Counted from the stretch's first letter, positions 1 to 6,754 are shown. The stretch: DNA of 6,754 nucleotides from an uncultured Planctomycetaceae bacterium (GCA_903921605.1 CAIXQV010000687.1:1-6754), one strand, 5' to 3'. The notes: a model not told the origin generated them from the letters alone. Program-made: numbers and translations.

Positions 1-1089
1 ACTCACATAGGCTTTGCGATTATTCTTCAGATCATTGGCCGTCGCTTCGATCGCTTTACGAACCCACGGTTCTTTCAGGCGTTCCTGAGGCAGAGCGACC
101 ATCAGGAATTCCAGCAAGTGGCCCATGCTGGCCATACGCTTATCGAAGTCCTGCTTGTAGTCTCGCCCACGAAAGAAGTTGGATGACAGGGAACCATCCT
201 TATTCAACTGAGACTGAATGGTTCGAATATACTTCTGGATTTTCTGGTCGGCCTGAGCCCAGACTCCGCGCAGAGGCTTACCGGTTTTCATATAGACATT
301 GCGAGCACGAGCCAGCGCGAAGAGCCCGTGTGTTCCTCCGCAGGGTGATGTTGGACCGCCAACTTGTTTGCCTGTCTCGAGGAGAACAAGTCTTTCGATA
401 CTCCAGCGTTCACCCTTCTCATTGATCCATTCGGCATCGGATGGCAGATACGTGGCCAGAGCCCACAGAGTCCATGTGACTTCCTCTTTGGCATTGGCGG
501 TCATCTGAGCATTCTTCAGCATGTCCCGCATCGTGATCGGCCCCTGTGGAGTGCCGAACTGCGTATCAAGTGGCAGATTACACATGGCCAGAATCGCGAG
601 CGACTGATTGATGTGCCCTTCAAACCAGTAAGGATGATTGAATGGATGAGCACGACCACCGTGGGAGGTTTTCTGAAACCACGGTTCGTTTTTGAACATC
701 GGACCAGTCTGCATCCATTCCAGACCGTTGATCGTCTGCCCGTTATGGTTAATCAGGAAGTCCTGACGCAATCCCAGCAATCCATGCATCATCTGCCATG
801 GTGTATGGTCGGTTGTGTTCAATAGTCGCTGGCGGGTTATCTCACGAGTCTCATAAACCAGTTTCACCAACGGATCATTGCTCTCGAGAATCGCTCCGGA
901 CGCGGGGCGAATCGGAACCTTATTGGGGCTCTCAAGAAGGATGATCTGCGGTTCGTCTTTGGGCGACTTGGCACCGAGTTCGTTAGAGAACGGTTCTTCA
1001 CCAAGCCCGACACTTCCGGAGACAATGCTGAATGCAGCAAGCAGCGGCAGAATCTGCGCGAATGCCAACTGCTCATTAATACGCCTCAT
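1..1089 (-). CDS. Secreted protein of unknown function, possible alpha/alpha-barrel fold (C-terminus outside window)
   Basis: An open frame of 363 codons runs from ATG at 1089 to the window edge with no stop, so the C-terminus is missing. The start is well fixed: an in-frame TGA lies 11 codons upstream with no other start codon between, and AAGGGG sits 8 nt before the ATG. Residues 1-30 look like a Sec signal peptide (two Arg, then a hydrophobic stretch about 8-29), so the product is probably exported. The rest is soluble-looking and rich in Trp, His and Asn. Notable local elements are HPFNHPYW (148-155), PCGGTHGLFAL (249-259) and a helix followed by KDGSLSSNFF (297-306). The helix then DGS pattern resembles repeats of the alpha/alpha-toroid (terpene cyclase/prenyltransferase-like) fold, but this is only a visual impression. 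It follows GTPase B by 139 bp on the same strand. I do not recognise the family; no function is assigned. Confidence 0.85.
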   Translation of the reverse strand, partial: MRRINEQLAFAQILPLLAAFSIVSGSVGLGEEPFSNELGAKSPKDEPQIILLESPNKVPIRPASGAILESNDPLVKLVYETREITRQRLLNTTDHTPWQMMHGLLGLRQDFLINHNGQTINGLEWMQTGPMFKNEPWFQKTSHGGRAHPFNHPYWFEGHINQSLAILAMCNLPLDTQFGTPQGPITMRDMLKNAQMTANAKEEVTWTLWALATYLPSDAEWINEKGERWSIERLVLLETGKQVGGPTSPCGGTHGLFALARARNVYMKTGKPLRGVWAQADQKIQKYIRTIQSQLNKDGSLSSNFFRGRDYKQDFDKRMASMGHLLEFLMVALPQERLKEPWVRKAIEATANDLKNNRKAYVS

Positions 1090-1097
1090 CGGGACAG

Positions 1098-1103
1098 CCC
1101 CTT
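1098..1103 (-). promoter_or_regulatory. Ribosome binding site of the secreted protein gene
   Basis: AAGGGG on the minus strand lies 8 nt before the ATG at 1089, with a second purine block (GAGG) a few bases further upstream. It is the only convincing Shine-Dalgarno-like site in the window and supports this start. Confidence 0.55.
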
Positions 1104-1228
1104 CATCCTCAGTTGCAAGTCAACGACGGCGCAAGGCGCGGTCCGACTATTGGATCCCCCAGGGTCTGTTTTCGGTAAATCCGGCAGCGCTCTTCAATCC
1201 ATCAGATTCGGCACATCCGGAATTCGCA

Positions 1229-3058
1229 TCAGGTGCGGCGCTGGCTGCCGAGGAACGCAGTGGATTCCGCCAGATGTCGGCGGAATCGGGAGGTCTGTTC
1301 CAGAAGTTCGGTCAGCGACCTGTCCTCCTGCGCGATTTCGTGGCAGGTTGCTTCCAAAGCCGGAAACAGTCCTTCGGAGATCCGCGTCTCCACCATGGAC
1401 TGGGCAAGTTGATAAATTCGCTCGGAAAGCCCCTGGCGAAGATTCCAGATGAAGATCATGACCAGCAGGCCGGACCACAGCACTAAAAACAGCACCGCCG
1501 GAATATAAAAATCGACAGCGAGCAATGGTTCCGCTTCTGCTCTTGCTCCAAGGATCGGTGCAAGAAATGAACTCCAGAAAAAGTTGTATCCGACACGCCC
1601 GATCAGGAACGTGACATACAGCAGGAACAGACCTTCATAGCGATACTGTATGAGCTTTGTGCAGTGCTGTTCAGCCAGCTCTTCAATCAGTTGATCGATG
1701 GCTCGACGAGCATCCCCCAGAAATTGTCCTTCAACCTGTGCCGCTCGACGACGAAGCGCAGAGAGATCTCTGCGATCACTGAAATCTTCCGCCTGAATTC
1801 CCGCACTATGCACATAGCCAGAGACCACCATCCGGGCTTCCTGCAACTGCTGATCGGCAATTCCGAACGAAGCCAGTCGCTCCAGCGTTGAGTCTGCATC
1901 GTTCTCTTCGACTTTCGATTTCACCCACCGAGCTCCCTGCATGGCGCCAATCAAAGCCATTTGCGCGGATGAGCGTGCTCGAAAGAAACTGAATGAGGCG
2001 ATAAATGCTCCCAGTCCGTTGTAGAAGCGAAGCACTGAACTGAACGGACTGAATCCCCAGATATCAGTGACAGCAGCCAACAGGCGTCGTTCCCACAGAT
2101 TTCGATTCAACAACAACTCATCACGCAGTTGAGTCGTTAGCGAATCTCGCAACTTTGTCCGCTGTTGTTCCAAAATATCCTGAAGCGAACGAACATCTTT
2201 AAGCCGCTTATCATAATCGACTCGACATAACGTCAGCGCTTCTTCCAACAGATCAATCAGGTTGGCTCGTCGGATCGCGACGCGGCGTGACGCACCCAGT
2301 TGGTTGGTCAGCAGATCAATCAGGCGGCCGAAGTCTCCGGAAGTTCTTTGCCCCTGAGCTTGCTCCAGCATTGCTCGCCGCGAATCCACAAAGAACATGT
2401 CCGGAACCTGATAGGCCGGTGCCAGATTCTGTTTCCAGTCGTCGCGAATATCGGAATCCTGATCGGCATGCGTCTGCACAAAGACCAACCGACAGCCGGC
2501 CGCTGCATCAGCCAGCTCTTCAGAGATTCTCGCACTGCGGTACTTTTGCTGAGTCGAAACATAGAGCAGGACATCACAATGCGGCAGGATCGCGCGAAGC
2601 CGAGCCAGATTGCTGCCGGAGTCCGCGCCTTCGCTGGTATCCGGGTCCGGGCAATCGATAATCACCAGATCACGCAACATTGGCGTGTCGATTTTCTTGA
2701 TCTGAAACTGATTCAGATCCAGACCGAGCGCATTGACTTCAAAATCCGGATGCACCAGCAGGATCGGCATTGTGGTTGTCGGTCTCTGTCGTCCCGACTG
2801 CGAAACTTCCTGCCCGACCAGCGCGTTAACAAGTGTGCTCTTGCCTGTCCCTGTTCCACCGAACGTGGCCACGACGATGGGCGATTCGAGTCGAATCCGC
2901 AACGTGGTCACTCGCTCCACAATTTTCCGCACCACCGACCGCGCTTTGTGAGCAGGATCCCAGGCGGGCTCATGATCCAGCCACCGACGCACTCGCAGGA
3001 CAAGATCGTCGATCTCGGCGAGGATAGTAAGATGTTCCAGTTCAGGAGTCAGTGACAT
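1229..3058 (-). CDS. Dynamin-like membrane GTPase (GTPase B of a tandem pair)
   Basis: A 609-residue P-loop GTPase, probably membrane-anchored. From the ATG at 3058: P-loop GGTGTGKS at 67-74; switch I candidate Thr95 within PTTT; G3-like DCPDPDT from Asp135, with Asp where the DxxG glycine is expected; TQQKY at 169-173; and THAD at 196-199 in the G4 position instead of NKxD. A long charged helical, coiled-coil-like stretch follows (about 271-328), then a short hydrophobic patch (345-359). Two strong membrane segments lie near the C-terminus (about 484-514 and 522-548), followed by a helical tail. The order GTPase head, helical stalk, hydrophobic segments, helical end is that of bacterial dynamin-like proteins (seen by layout, not by search). 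The frame extends upstream to a GTG at 3112, but that adds 18 residues with no family-like features, whereas the ATG places the P-loop at the same position as in GTPase A. No good Shine-Dalgarno site precedes either start. The stop codon is TGA. It is likely co-transcribed with the two genes upstream. Confidence 0.9.
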   Translation of the reverse strand: MSLTPELEHLTILAEIDDLVLRVRRWLDHEPAWDPAHKARSVVRKIVERVTTLRIRLESPIVVATFGGTGTGKSTLVNALVGQEVSQSGRQRPTTTMPILLVHPDFEVNALGLDLNQFQIKKIDTPMLRDLVIIDCPDPDTSEGADSGSNLARLRAILPHCDVLLYVSTQQKYRSARISEELADAAAGCRLVFVQTHADQDSDIRDDWKQNLAPAYQVPDMFFVDSRRAMLEQAQGQRTSGDFGRLIDLLTNQLGASRRVAIRRANLIDLLEEALTLCRVDYDKRLKDVRSLQDILEQQRTKLRDSLTTQLRDELLLNRNLWERRLLAAVTDIWGFSPFSSVLRFYNGLGAFIASFSFFRARSSAQMALIGAMQGARWVKSKVEENDADSTLERLASFGIADQQLQEARMVVSGYVHSAGIQAEDFSDRRDLSALRRRAAQVEGQFLGDARRAIDQLIEELAEQHCTKLIQYRYEGLFLLYVTFLIGRVGYNFFWSSFLAPILGARAEAEPLLAVDFYIPAVLFLVLWSGLLVMIFIWNLRQGLSERIYQLAQSMVETRISEGLFPALEATCHEIAQEDRSLTELLEQTSRFRRHLAESTAFLGSQRRT

Positions 3059-3090
3059 GAATGACAGTCCAAAAGTAGGGTGTGACAAGT

Positions 3091-3110
3091 GAGCGCATGC
3101 GAGCGCAGGC
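3091..3110. repeat. Two tandem 10-bp repeats between the GTPase genes
   Basis: GAGCGCATGC is followed directly by GAGCGCAGGC (9 of 10 bases equal), inside the 67-bp gap between GTPase A and the preferred start of GTPase B. The unit junction forms the 8-bp palindrome CGCATGCG (3094-3101). No role is evident. It supports reading this stretch as spacer rather than coding sequence. Confidence 0.5.
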
Positions 3111-3125
3111 ACACCAGTTCGTTAT

Positions 3126-5006
3126 TCAAATTCGCTGCAGCGTCGCCACGCAGTCCTGAATCGTCGACCAGGCATCGCACTTCGTCAGTTCCGCAGCGGC
3201 CTTGAGTTCCCCCGGAAGGTCGCCCAGTAATTCATCGTGAATTAAACGTGTCAGCCAGGCGGCTCGTCGAGTCGTAAACGAGGAATGCAGGGAATGGAAC
3301 CAGGCCTGCAGCATCCCGGCTCCGGACCCCGCCGCTTTGGACACTGCTGCCTCACCCGCGATCGCGGCCGTCGCGCCACCAGCCACATCGGCTACGACGT
3401 GCACCATGGCCGATGCAGCCGCATGGCCCAGCATCGGAGCCACCAATTCACCCGCCGGACCAAATCCGATGGAGAACAGCACGACACTCGTCACTGGTCG
3501 CACCGCCGCTGAAACATTATTGAGCTGTCGATAGAGACCAAACAGATCCGGCTGGGTTTTCTCCAGTTGCAGCATCTGTTCGTTCACAACATCACGCAGT
3601 TCTTCGTCAAAATCCAGAGCGTCATGCTTCGTCCGCAGAAGACTCAGCAGGTTTGCTCGAGCTGATCCGCTGAGAACGGCCTCGAGCCTTGGTCGGATGA
3701 CATCATTTCCTGAATTGGCCATCCACTGGAGCTTTTCGAACAGTTCTTCGACCACCGACAAAATCGCGGCCCACTCACGACTGCGATAATCATCCATGAC
3801 CGGTACGGGATCTCCCTGAAGTGCTCGCCGGGCTGCTCGAACGGGCCACAGCAGTCCATTGCCGACGACACTGTAGGCGGAGTTAATCGTGCGAGCCCAG
3901 CCTTCCTGGCGAGCCTGCCACCATTTGCGAATCTCAGCGACCACTGCAGAATTCGAAGGCGATGGCCAATTGCGAATTTGAATCACACTGTCCGCCGCCA
4001 GCCGTTCCGCCGTATGTCCCAGATCCTCACTGGCGCTGCGGAGCTCTTTTAGATACCCAGGAATGCCGCGTTGAGGATGAGACAGCTCACGCAGCGAACC
4101 CAGCAGAGTTCTCATGCGAATCTCGCGAAACTTCAGCTTCGCGAGATCAGCCGAAAGATTGCGAGGTGTATTGTCCGGGGATGCGTTGGCTGTAGAACCT
4201 TCAATCCGATTCTGTGAGCGATCAAAGAATGGCAGACGCAATTCTTCAGCCGCTCTTCGATCGGCCGGTGCCAGATAGACCGCATCCGGCTTGATGTGCG
4301 TTTCCTCGCAGAATGTCTTCAGCCAGATAGGCCAGTAGGGATCGTCTTCCGGCAGCAGCACCTGATTGAAGACGATCAACACAGACTTATCTTCATCGCC
4401 GGCTTTACGGAAGAACTCTTTGACCGCAGCGTCGTTATACTTTTGTTGAGTCAGCACGGCGATCAGCACATCGGCACAGCGTCGCACCGCATCGGCTCGC
4501 ACCCAGTTGACTCGCGCATCGCTGTCGATATCCGGCGTGTCCAGAATCAATAGTGACGAAGGCAACTCCGGAGCTGTTCGCCAGAAGATGCGGTGAGCCG
4601 AACTTTCTTCCAGAGCAAGATTGGCGTCGGTCCATTCCTGCAGGACAAAGTCGGGGAACACATCTTCCAGCCGGCGCGATTTGGTAAAGCCTTCGGGAAC
4701 CAGCAGCACCGGATGCTTGGTGCCTGAGGCCAGCGGGCTGCTGGCACTGGCTTTGCATCCGGCCAGATGATTGAAGACAACGCTCTTGCCGATGTTAGTA
4801 CCACCGACAACCGCAACGACCAGAAACGCCTGATCGCCAAGTTGCGGAATCAGTTTTTGTCGTAGCAGTTCAAACCACTCGCGCCCGGCCAACGGAGGCG
4901 TCTGCAGAATGGCGGCTCGCTTTTCCAGTTCATCCAGCGCAGGGACGAGCCGCTGCATGGCGGCGGTGCAGGTTTGAAAAACAGAATCCAGTTTTGCTTC
5001 GTCCAC
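3126..5006 (-). CDS. Dynamin-like GTPase (GTPase A of a tandem pair), GTG start
   Basis: A 626-residue P-loop GTPase paralogous to its downstream neighbour. Visible landmarks: P-loop GGTNIGKS at 68-75; switch I candidate Thr96; PVLLVP at 99-104; G3-like DTPDIDS at 156-162, again with Asp in place of the DxxG glycine; TQQKY at 186-190; and FNQV at 213-216 in the G4 position, which keeps Asn but lacks NKxD. Residues 290-490 are mostly charged helix. A Gly/Ala-rich, moderately hydrophobic region (about 501-566) follows. It could be a membrane-inserting hairpin or glycine-zipper-like helices, but is much less clearly transmembrane than the segments of GTPase B. The end is again helical. The start is GTG at 5006, 8 bp after the stop of the AAA+ gene; the next in-frame ATG (4958) would shorten the N-terminal helix by 16 residues. 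No clear ribosome site is visible, so translational coupling to the AAA+ gene is plausible. Membrane remodelling is inferred from architecture only. Confidence 0.9.
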   Translation of the reverse strand: MDEAKLDSVFQTCTAAMQRLVPALDELEKRAAILQTPPLAGREWFELLRQKLIPQLGDQAFLVVAVVGGTNIGKSVVFNHLAGCKASASSPLASGTKHPVLLVPEGFTKSRRLEDVFPDFVLQEWTDANLALEESSAHRIFWRTAPELPSSLLILDTPDIDSDARVNWVRADAVRRCADVLIAVLTQQKYNDAAVKEFFRKAGDEDKSVLIVFNQVLLPEDDPYWPIWLKTFCEETHIKPDAVYLAPADRRAAEELRLPFFDRSQNRIEGSTANASPDNTPRNLSADLAKLKFREIRMRTLLGSLRELSHPQRGIPGYLKELRSASEDLGHTAERLAADSVIQIRNWPSPSNSAVVAEIRKWWQARQEGWARTINSAYSVVGNGLLWPVRAARRALQGDPVPVMDDYRSREWAAILSVVEELFEKLQWMANSGNDVIRPRLEAVLSGSARANLLSLLRTKHDALDFDEELRDVVNEQMLQLEKTQPDLFGLYRQLNNVSAAVRPVTSVVLFSIGFGPAGELVAPMLGHAAASAMVHVVADVAGGATAAIAGEAAVSKAAGSGAGMLQAWFHSLHSSFTTRRAAWLTRLIHDELLGDLPGELKAAAELTKCDAWSTIQDCVATLQRI

Positions 5007-5014
5007 GCTTATGC

Positions 5015-6052
5015 TCAGCGTCGTCCGGTGGTTTCGTCATCGCCTTCGTCGAGATCATCGATGTCGTCGATATCATCTTCATCGTCGTCGTCATCATTGT
5101 CATCGAAGTCGTCGTCGTCAAATTCTGAATCCGGATGCAGCGGATCATTCGGCGAAAAGAAGAAATCAGCCAGTCCCATCGGAACATTGTTGCCCCCCAG
5201 AGACTGATTTTTCTTATCCGCGAGTGATTTAAGATCCACAGCGTCCTGTCCGAGACATTTCTCCAGGGATTCACGCCACGCATCATCGCGAGCGAGAGGA
5301 TGAGTCGGATCCTGGGCAATTCGCTTCAATGCAAATCGCAGGATGTTGATACCATCGCGAGTCGAGAAGTCCAGATTCAGCGAATGAGCTTCCTGCAGAA
5401 AGTCGACGGTCAGGCTCAGCATCTGGTCATCAGCAAACGGCAAATGATACTTCAGAATAGCCAGTTCATCTTCGCGAGCTGGATGACCGAGCGTCAAAGT
5501 TGGCTGCAGGCGGCTGAGAATGTAATCGGGAATCTCGAAGGTGGATTCATCTTCATTCATCGTGACAGCACATCGAAAATCCGGATGAGCCGGGATTGAG
5601 ATGCCAGCGACAATGGATTCCACGTAGCGACGATGGTCCAGGAGCGGAGCAAGGCTGGCCCATGACTTTTCATTCATGCGGTTGCCTTCGTCCAGAATAC
5701 AGATGCCACCTCGCAGCATTGCGGTGACCATTGGCGAAGCGTGGTAGGCGATTTTACCGCTCTCGGCCAGAACCGGAGTGACCAGCAGGTCTTCCGGACG
5801 TGTATCTGCCGTGCACTGATAGATGTAGAGTTCCTGCCCTCGCTGACGAGCTCCGGAAATCGCCAGAGTCGTTTTGCCAATGCCCGGCGTTCCGACCAGT
5901 CGCGGAGTCAGGGGCAGGTCACGAGGATCCACAACAAGCCAGCAGGCCAGCAATTGCTTGAGGACTTCGCGCTGCCCGATCCATTCGCCTTCAGTTGGGT
6001 CGGGAGAACCAAGGTGCAGATTGATACCGTCAATCGTATGGATTCTGCTCAT
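5015..6052 (-). CDS. AAA+ ATPase, AAA_5/MoxR-like, with acidic C-terminal tail
   Basis: A 345-residue cytoplasmic ATPase. Walker A is GTPGIGKT (54-61); Walker B ends in LDEGNR (120-125) with catalytic Asp121-Glu122; sensor 1 is around Asn166 in TMNED; and a likely arginine finger is Arg181 in YILSRLQP. The element TRPEDLL (84-90) and a Walker B followed by NR are typical of the MoxR/CbbQ/NorQ/GvpN side of AAA+ proteins, which remodel or activate partner proteins, often together with a VWA-domain protein. No VWA gene is present here; the partners by position are the two GTPases downstream. Residues 311-340 are extremely acidic (23 of 30 are Asp or Glu) and the protein ends in TTGRR. The start is ATG at 6052; an in-frame TGA lies 9 nt upstream, so no longer start exists. 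No Shine-Dalgarno site is apparent. It is the first gene of the cluster, separated from the preceding gene by a terminator. Confidence 0.92.
   Translation of the reverse strand: MSRIHTIDGINLHLGSPDPTEGEWIGQREVLKQLLACWLVVDPRDLPLTPRLVGTPGIGKTTLAISGARQRGQELYIYQCTADTRPEDLLVTPVLAESGKIAYHASPMVTAMLRGGICILDEGNRMNEKSWASLAPLLDHRRYVESIVAGISIPAHPDFRCAVTMNEDESTFEIPDYILSRLQPTLTLGHPAREDELAILKYHLPFADDQMLSLTVDFLQEAHSLNLDFSTRDGINILRFALKRIAQDPTHPLARDDAWRESLEKCLGQDAVDLKSLADKKNQSLGGNNVPMGLADFFFSPNDPLHPDSEFDDDDFDDNDDDDDEDDIDDIDDLDEGDDETTGRR
5033..5122 (-). repeat. GAY-codon low-complexity tract encoding the acidic tail
   Basis: This 90-bp stretch inside the AAA+ gene consists largely of GAC/GAT codons and encodes residues 311-340. 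It is interrupted by Phe, Asn, Ile, Leu and Gly codons, and both Asp codons are mixed, so it is not a pure microsatellite. This suggests selection for acidity rather than recent slippage alone, although length changes between strains would not be surprising. Confidence 0.8.
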
Positions 6053-6133
6053 GAATGTTCAGTTATGTTTCGTTAGCCAGAAAATGAGGGGCCGCAACCG
6101 GGCCGCAGGAAATCGCGGATCACGCTCGGGACG

Positions 6134-6150
6134 CGACTCCAATGGAGTCG
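6134..6150. promoter_or_regulatory. Perfect 17-bp palindrome, possible operator
   Basis: CGACTCCA, one central A, then TGGAGTCG: an uninterrupted 8+1+8 inverted repeat 82 bp upstream of the AAA+ start. A one-base centre is too small for the loop of a full RNA hairpin, so a binding site for a dimeric DNA-binding protein is the more natural reading. No second copy was noticed in the window. The role is inferred from symmetry and position only. Confidence 0.4.
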
Positions 6151-6173
6151 ACCGCCGTGATGTCAGCACGCGA

Positions 6174-6202
6174 ATCAGCGCGGATCGAGCGGCGGTTGTC
6201 AA
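6174..6202 (-). promoter_or_regulatory. Weak sigma70-type promoter candidate for the AAA+/GTPase cluster
   Basis: A consensus TTGACA (6202-6197, minus strand) is followed after 17 bp by GCTGAT (6179-6174), which matches only 3 of 6 positions of TATAAT. Position and spacing are right for a promoter of the AAA+ gene, giving a leader of roughly 115 nt that contains the palindrome, but the -10 box is poor. Listed as a candidate only. Confidence 0.2.
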
Positions 6203-6266
6203 CTGAACCGGTGTCGTGGTCGCAGCCGCTGAGATTTATGCGGCATTTCAATGCAGATTCCGGCCG

Positions 6267-6331
6267 AAAAAAAAAGCACGAGCCGTCCGGCGTGAGAGTT
6301 TGAAGACTCAACGACACCGCACGGCTCGCGC
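6267..6331 (-). terminator. Rho-independent terminator of the DUF1501 gene
   Basis: On the minus strand, GCGCGAGCCGT (6331-6321) pairs with ACGGCTCGTGC (6286-6276) over 11 positions, with one G-U wobble, and is followed directly by nine T (6275-6267). The 34-nt interior can form a further small hairpin (GAGT/ACTC, 6309-6296). It begins 69 bp after the DUF1501 stop, so it ends that transcript and isolates the AAA+/GTPase cluster. The A-C mismatch on the opposite strand and the one-sided T-run fix the orientation. Confidence 0.85.
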
Positions 6332-6400
6332 TATTACGCTTGAATTCAGAACAATAATCTTCGGATCACGCCAATCGGCTCGTCCGGACAATTGTCAAAA

Positions 6401-6754
6401 TCAGCCCATCAGTTCCGGGATTGGTCGACCGTGGTCAACGATCGGCGTTGGGCGGCCGTTGAAGTCTTTGATCAGAGTATTGGCGGCGTCGATTCCCAGG
6501 TGATGATAAATCGTCGCCAGGAAGTCACCGGCACTGCAGATGCGTTCGATCACGTCTTCGCCACGCTTGTCGGTCGCTCCGATAACCTGGCCTGTGCGAA
6601 TGCCACCGCCCGCCCAGATATTCGAAAACGCGCGAGGCCAGTGGTCGCGACCGGGCTGCATTGTTCCGGCTGGAGCACTCGCGTCGCCAGCTCCGGTGCT
6701 GGCCGAATGTTCGATCTTTGGTGTTCGACCGAATTCTCCAGTCACCACAACGAG
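6401..6754 (-). CDS. DUF1501 family protein, C-terminal part only
   Basis: The last 117 codons of a gene that enters from the right edge and stops at TGA (6403-6401). The frame is open to the window end, and the GTG at 6748 is internal, not a start. The visible part carries the conserved end of DUF1501 proteins: VVVTGEFGRTPK, then GRDHWP, an AGGGI..GQVIGATD block, a D-x-LATIYHHLGID segment, NGRPTPI and a final GRPIPELMG. DUF1501 proteins are related to the sulfatase/alkaline phosphatase-like fold, are usually exported, and are often paired with DUF1553/DUF1549 cytochrome-like proteins in planctomycetes; the substrate is unknown. A strong terminator separates it from the genes to the left, so it is probably functionally independent of them. 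Confidence 0.92.
   Translation of the reverse strand, partial: LVVVTGEFGRTPKIEHSASTGAGDASAPAGTMQPGRDHWPRAFSNIWAGGGIRTGQVIGATDKRGEDVIERICSAGDFLATIYHHLGIDAANTLIKDFNGRPTPIVDHGRPIPELMG

Larger units (their letters stand above)
6053..6400. other. Gene-free leader between the DUF1501 gene and the AAA+/GTPase cluster
   Basis: There are 348 bases without a supported gene. On the right it holds the terminator of the DUF1501 gene; on the left, the leader of the AAA+ gene with a 17-bp palindrome (6134-6150), a weak promoter candidate and two direct copies of GGGCCGCA 11 bp apart (6089-6096 and 6100-6107). Short open frames crossing it have no recognisable protein features. Confidence 0.7.

Noticed and set aside
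364..825. Plus-strand open frame of 153 codons
   Set aside because: It lies fully antisense to the secreted protein gene, with no recognisable protein features or ribosome site.
1125..1140. GCGC-CTT-GCGC symmetry in the gap after GTPase B as a terminator
   Set aside because: The stem is only 4 bp, GCGC is self-complementary by chance in GC-rich DNA, and no T-run follows on the minus strand.
878..1486. Plus-strand open frame of 202 codons
   Set aside because: It is antisense across two real genes and the gap, with low-complexity composition and no domain; a shadow frame.
2300..3055. Plus-strand open frame of 251 codons
   Set aside because: It mirrors the GTPase head of GTPase B on the opposite strand, whose motifs are unambiguous; no independent support.
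3059..3112. GTG start at 3112 that would extend GTPase B by 18 residues
   Set aside because: It is GTG without a Shine-Dalgarno site. The extension looks like translated spacer over a 10-bp tandem repeat, and the ATG at 3058 places the P-loop at residue 67, matching residue 68 in GTPase A.
4930..5319. Minus-strand frame of 129 codons rich in Met, Thr and Ile
   Set aside because: It is the GAY-repeat tract of the AAA+ gene read in another frame, and it crosses the AAA+ stop and GTPase A start.
1229..6052. Classical MoxR-VWA chaperone operon
   Set aside because: No VWA domain or MIDAS motif is visible in any gene; both neighbours are GTPases.
6089..6107. Two direct GGGCCGCA copies 11 bp apart as a regulatory site
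   Set aside because: They are short, GC-rich and only two copies; this is expected by chance in such sequence and is kept only as a note in the leader entry.

Overview
The window looks like chromosomal DNA of a planctomycete (phylum Planctomycetota). The strongest clue is the C-terminal end of a DUF1501 protein at the right edge, a family greatly expanded in that phylum. A large secreted protein of unknown function and generally weak Shine-Dalgarno sites fit the same picture. This placement is an inference from protein style, not from a marker gene. All five supported genes lie on the minus strand, so transcription runs from right to left.

Layout in transcription order: (1) 6754-6401, the last 117 residues of a DUF1501 protein, followed by a long hairpin plus U9 terminator (6331-6267). 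(2) A gene-free leader (6400-6053) holding a perfect 17-bp palindrome and at most a weak promoter candidate. (3) A tight three-gene cluster: an AAA+ ATPase of the AAA_5/MoxR-like type with a very acidic tail (6052-5015); a dynamin-like GTPase starting at GTG 8 bp downstream (5006-3126), here called GTPase A; and a second, paralogous dynamin-like GTPase with two clear membrane segments (3058-1229), here called GTPase B. (4) After a 139-bp gap, a signal-peptide-bearing protein of unknown function (1089 to beyond position 1), cut by the window edge.

The core of interest is the AAA+ ATPase / GTPase A / GTPase B cassette. The two GTPases share landmark motifs at the same spacing: a Thr and a Pro-x-Leu-Leu-Val element at identical distances from the P-loop lysine, a D-x-P-D motif replacing the usual D-x-x-G, and a TQQKY motif. 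Both lack a canonical NKxD. They therefore look like an anciently duplicated pair that may act together at a membrane, with the AAA+ protein as a possible remodelling or loading factor. The cellular role is not known from the sequence. The secreted protein downstream may belong to the same transcript, since no terminator is visible before it, but this is not proven.

No tRNA, rRNA, CRISPR array, insertion sequence or integrase was seen. No plus-strand gene is supported.
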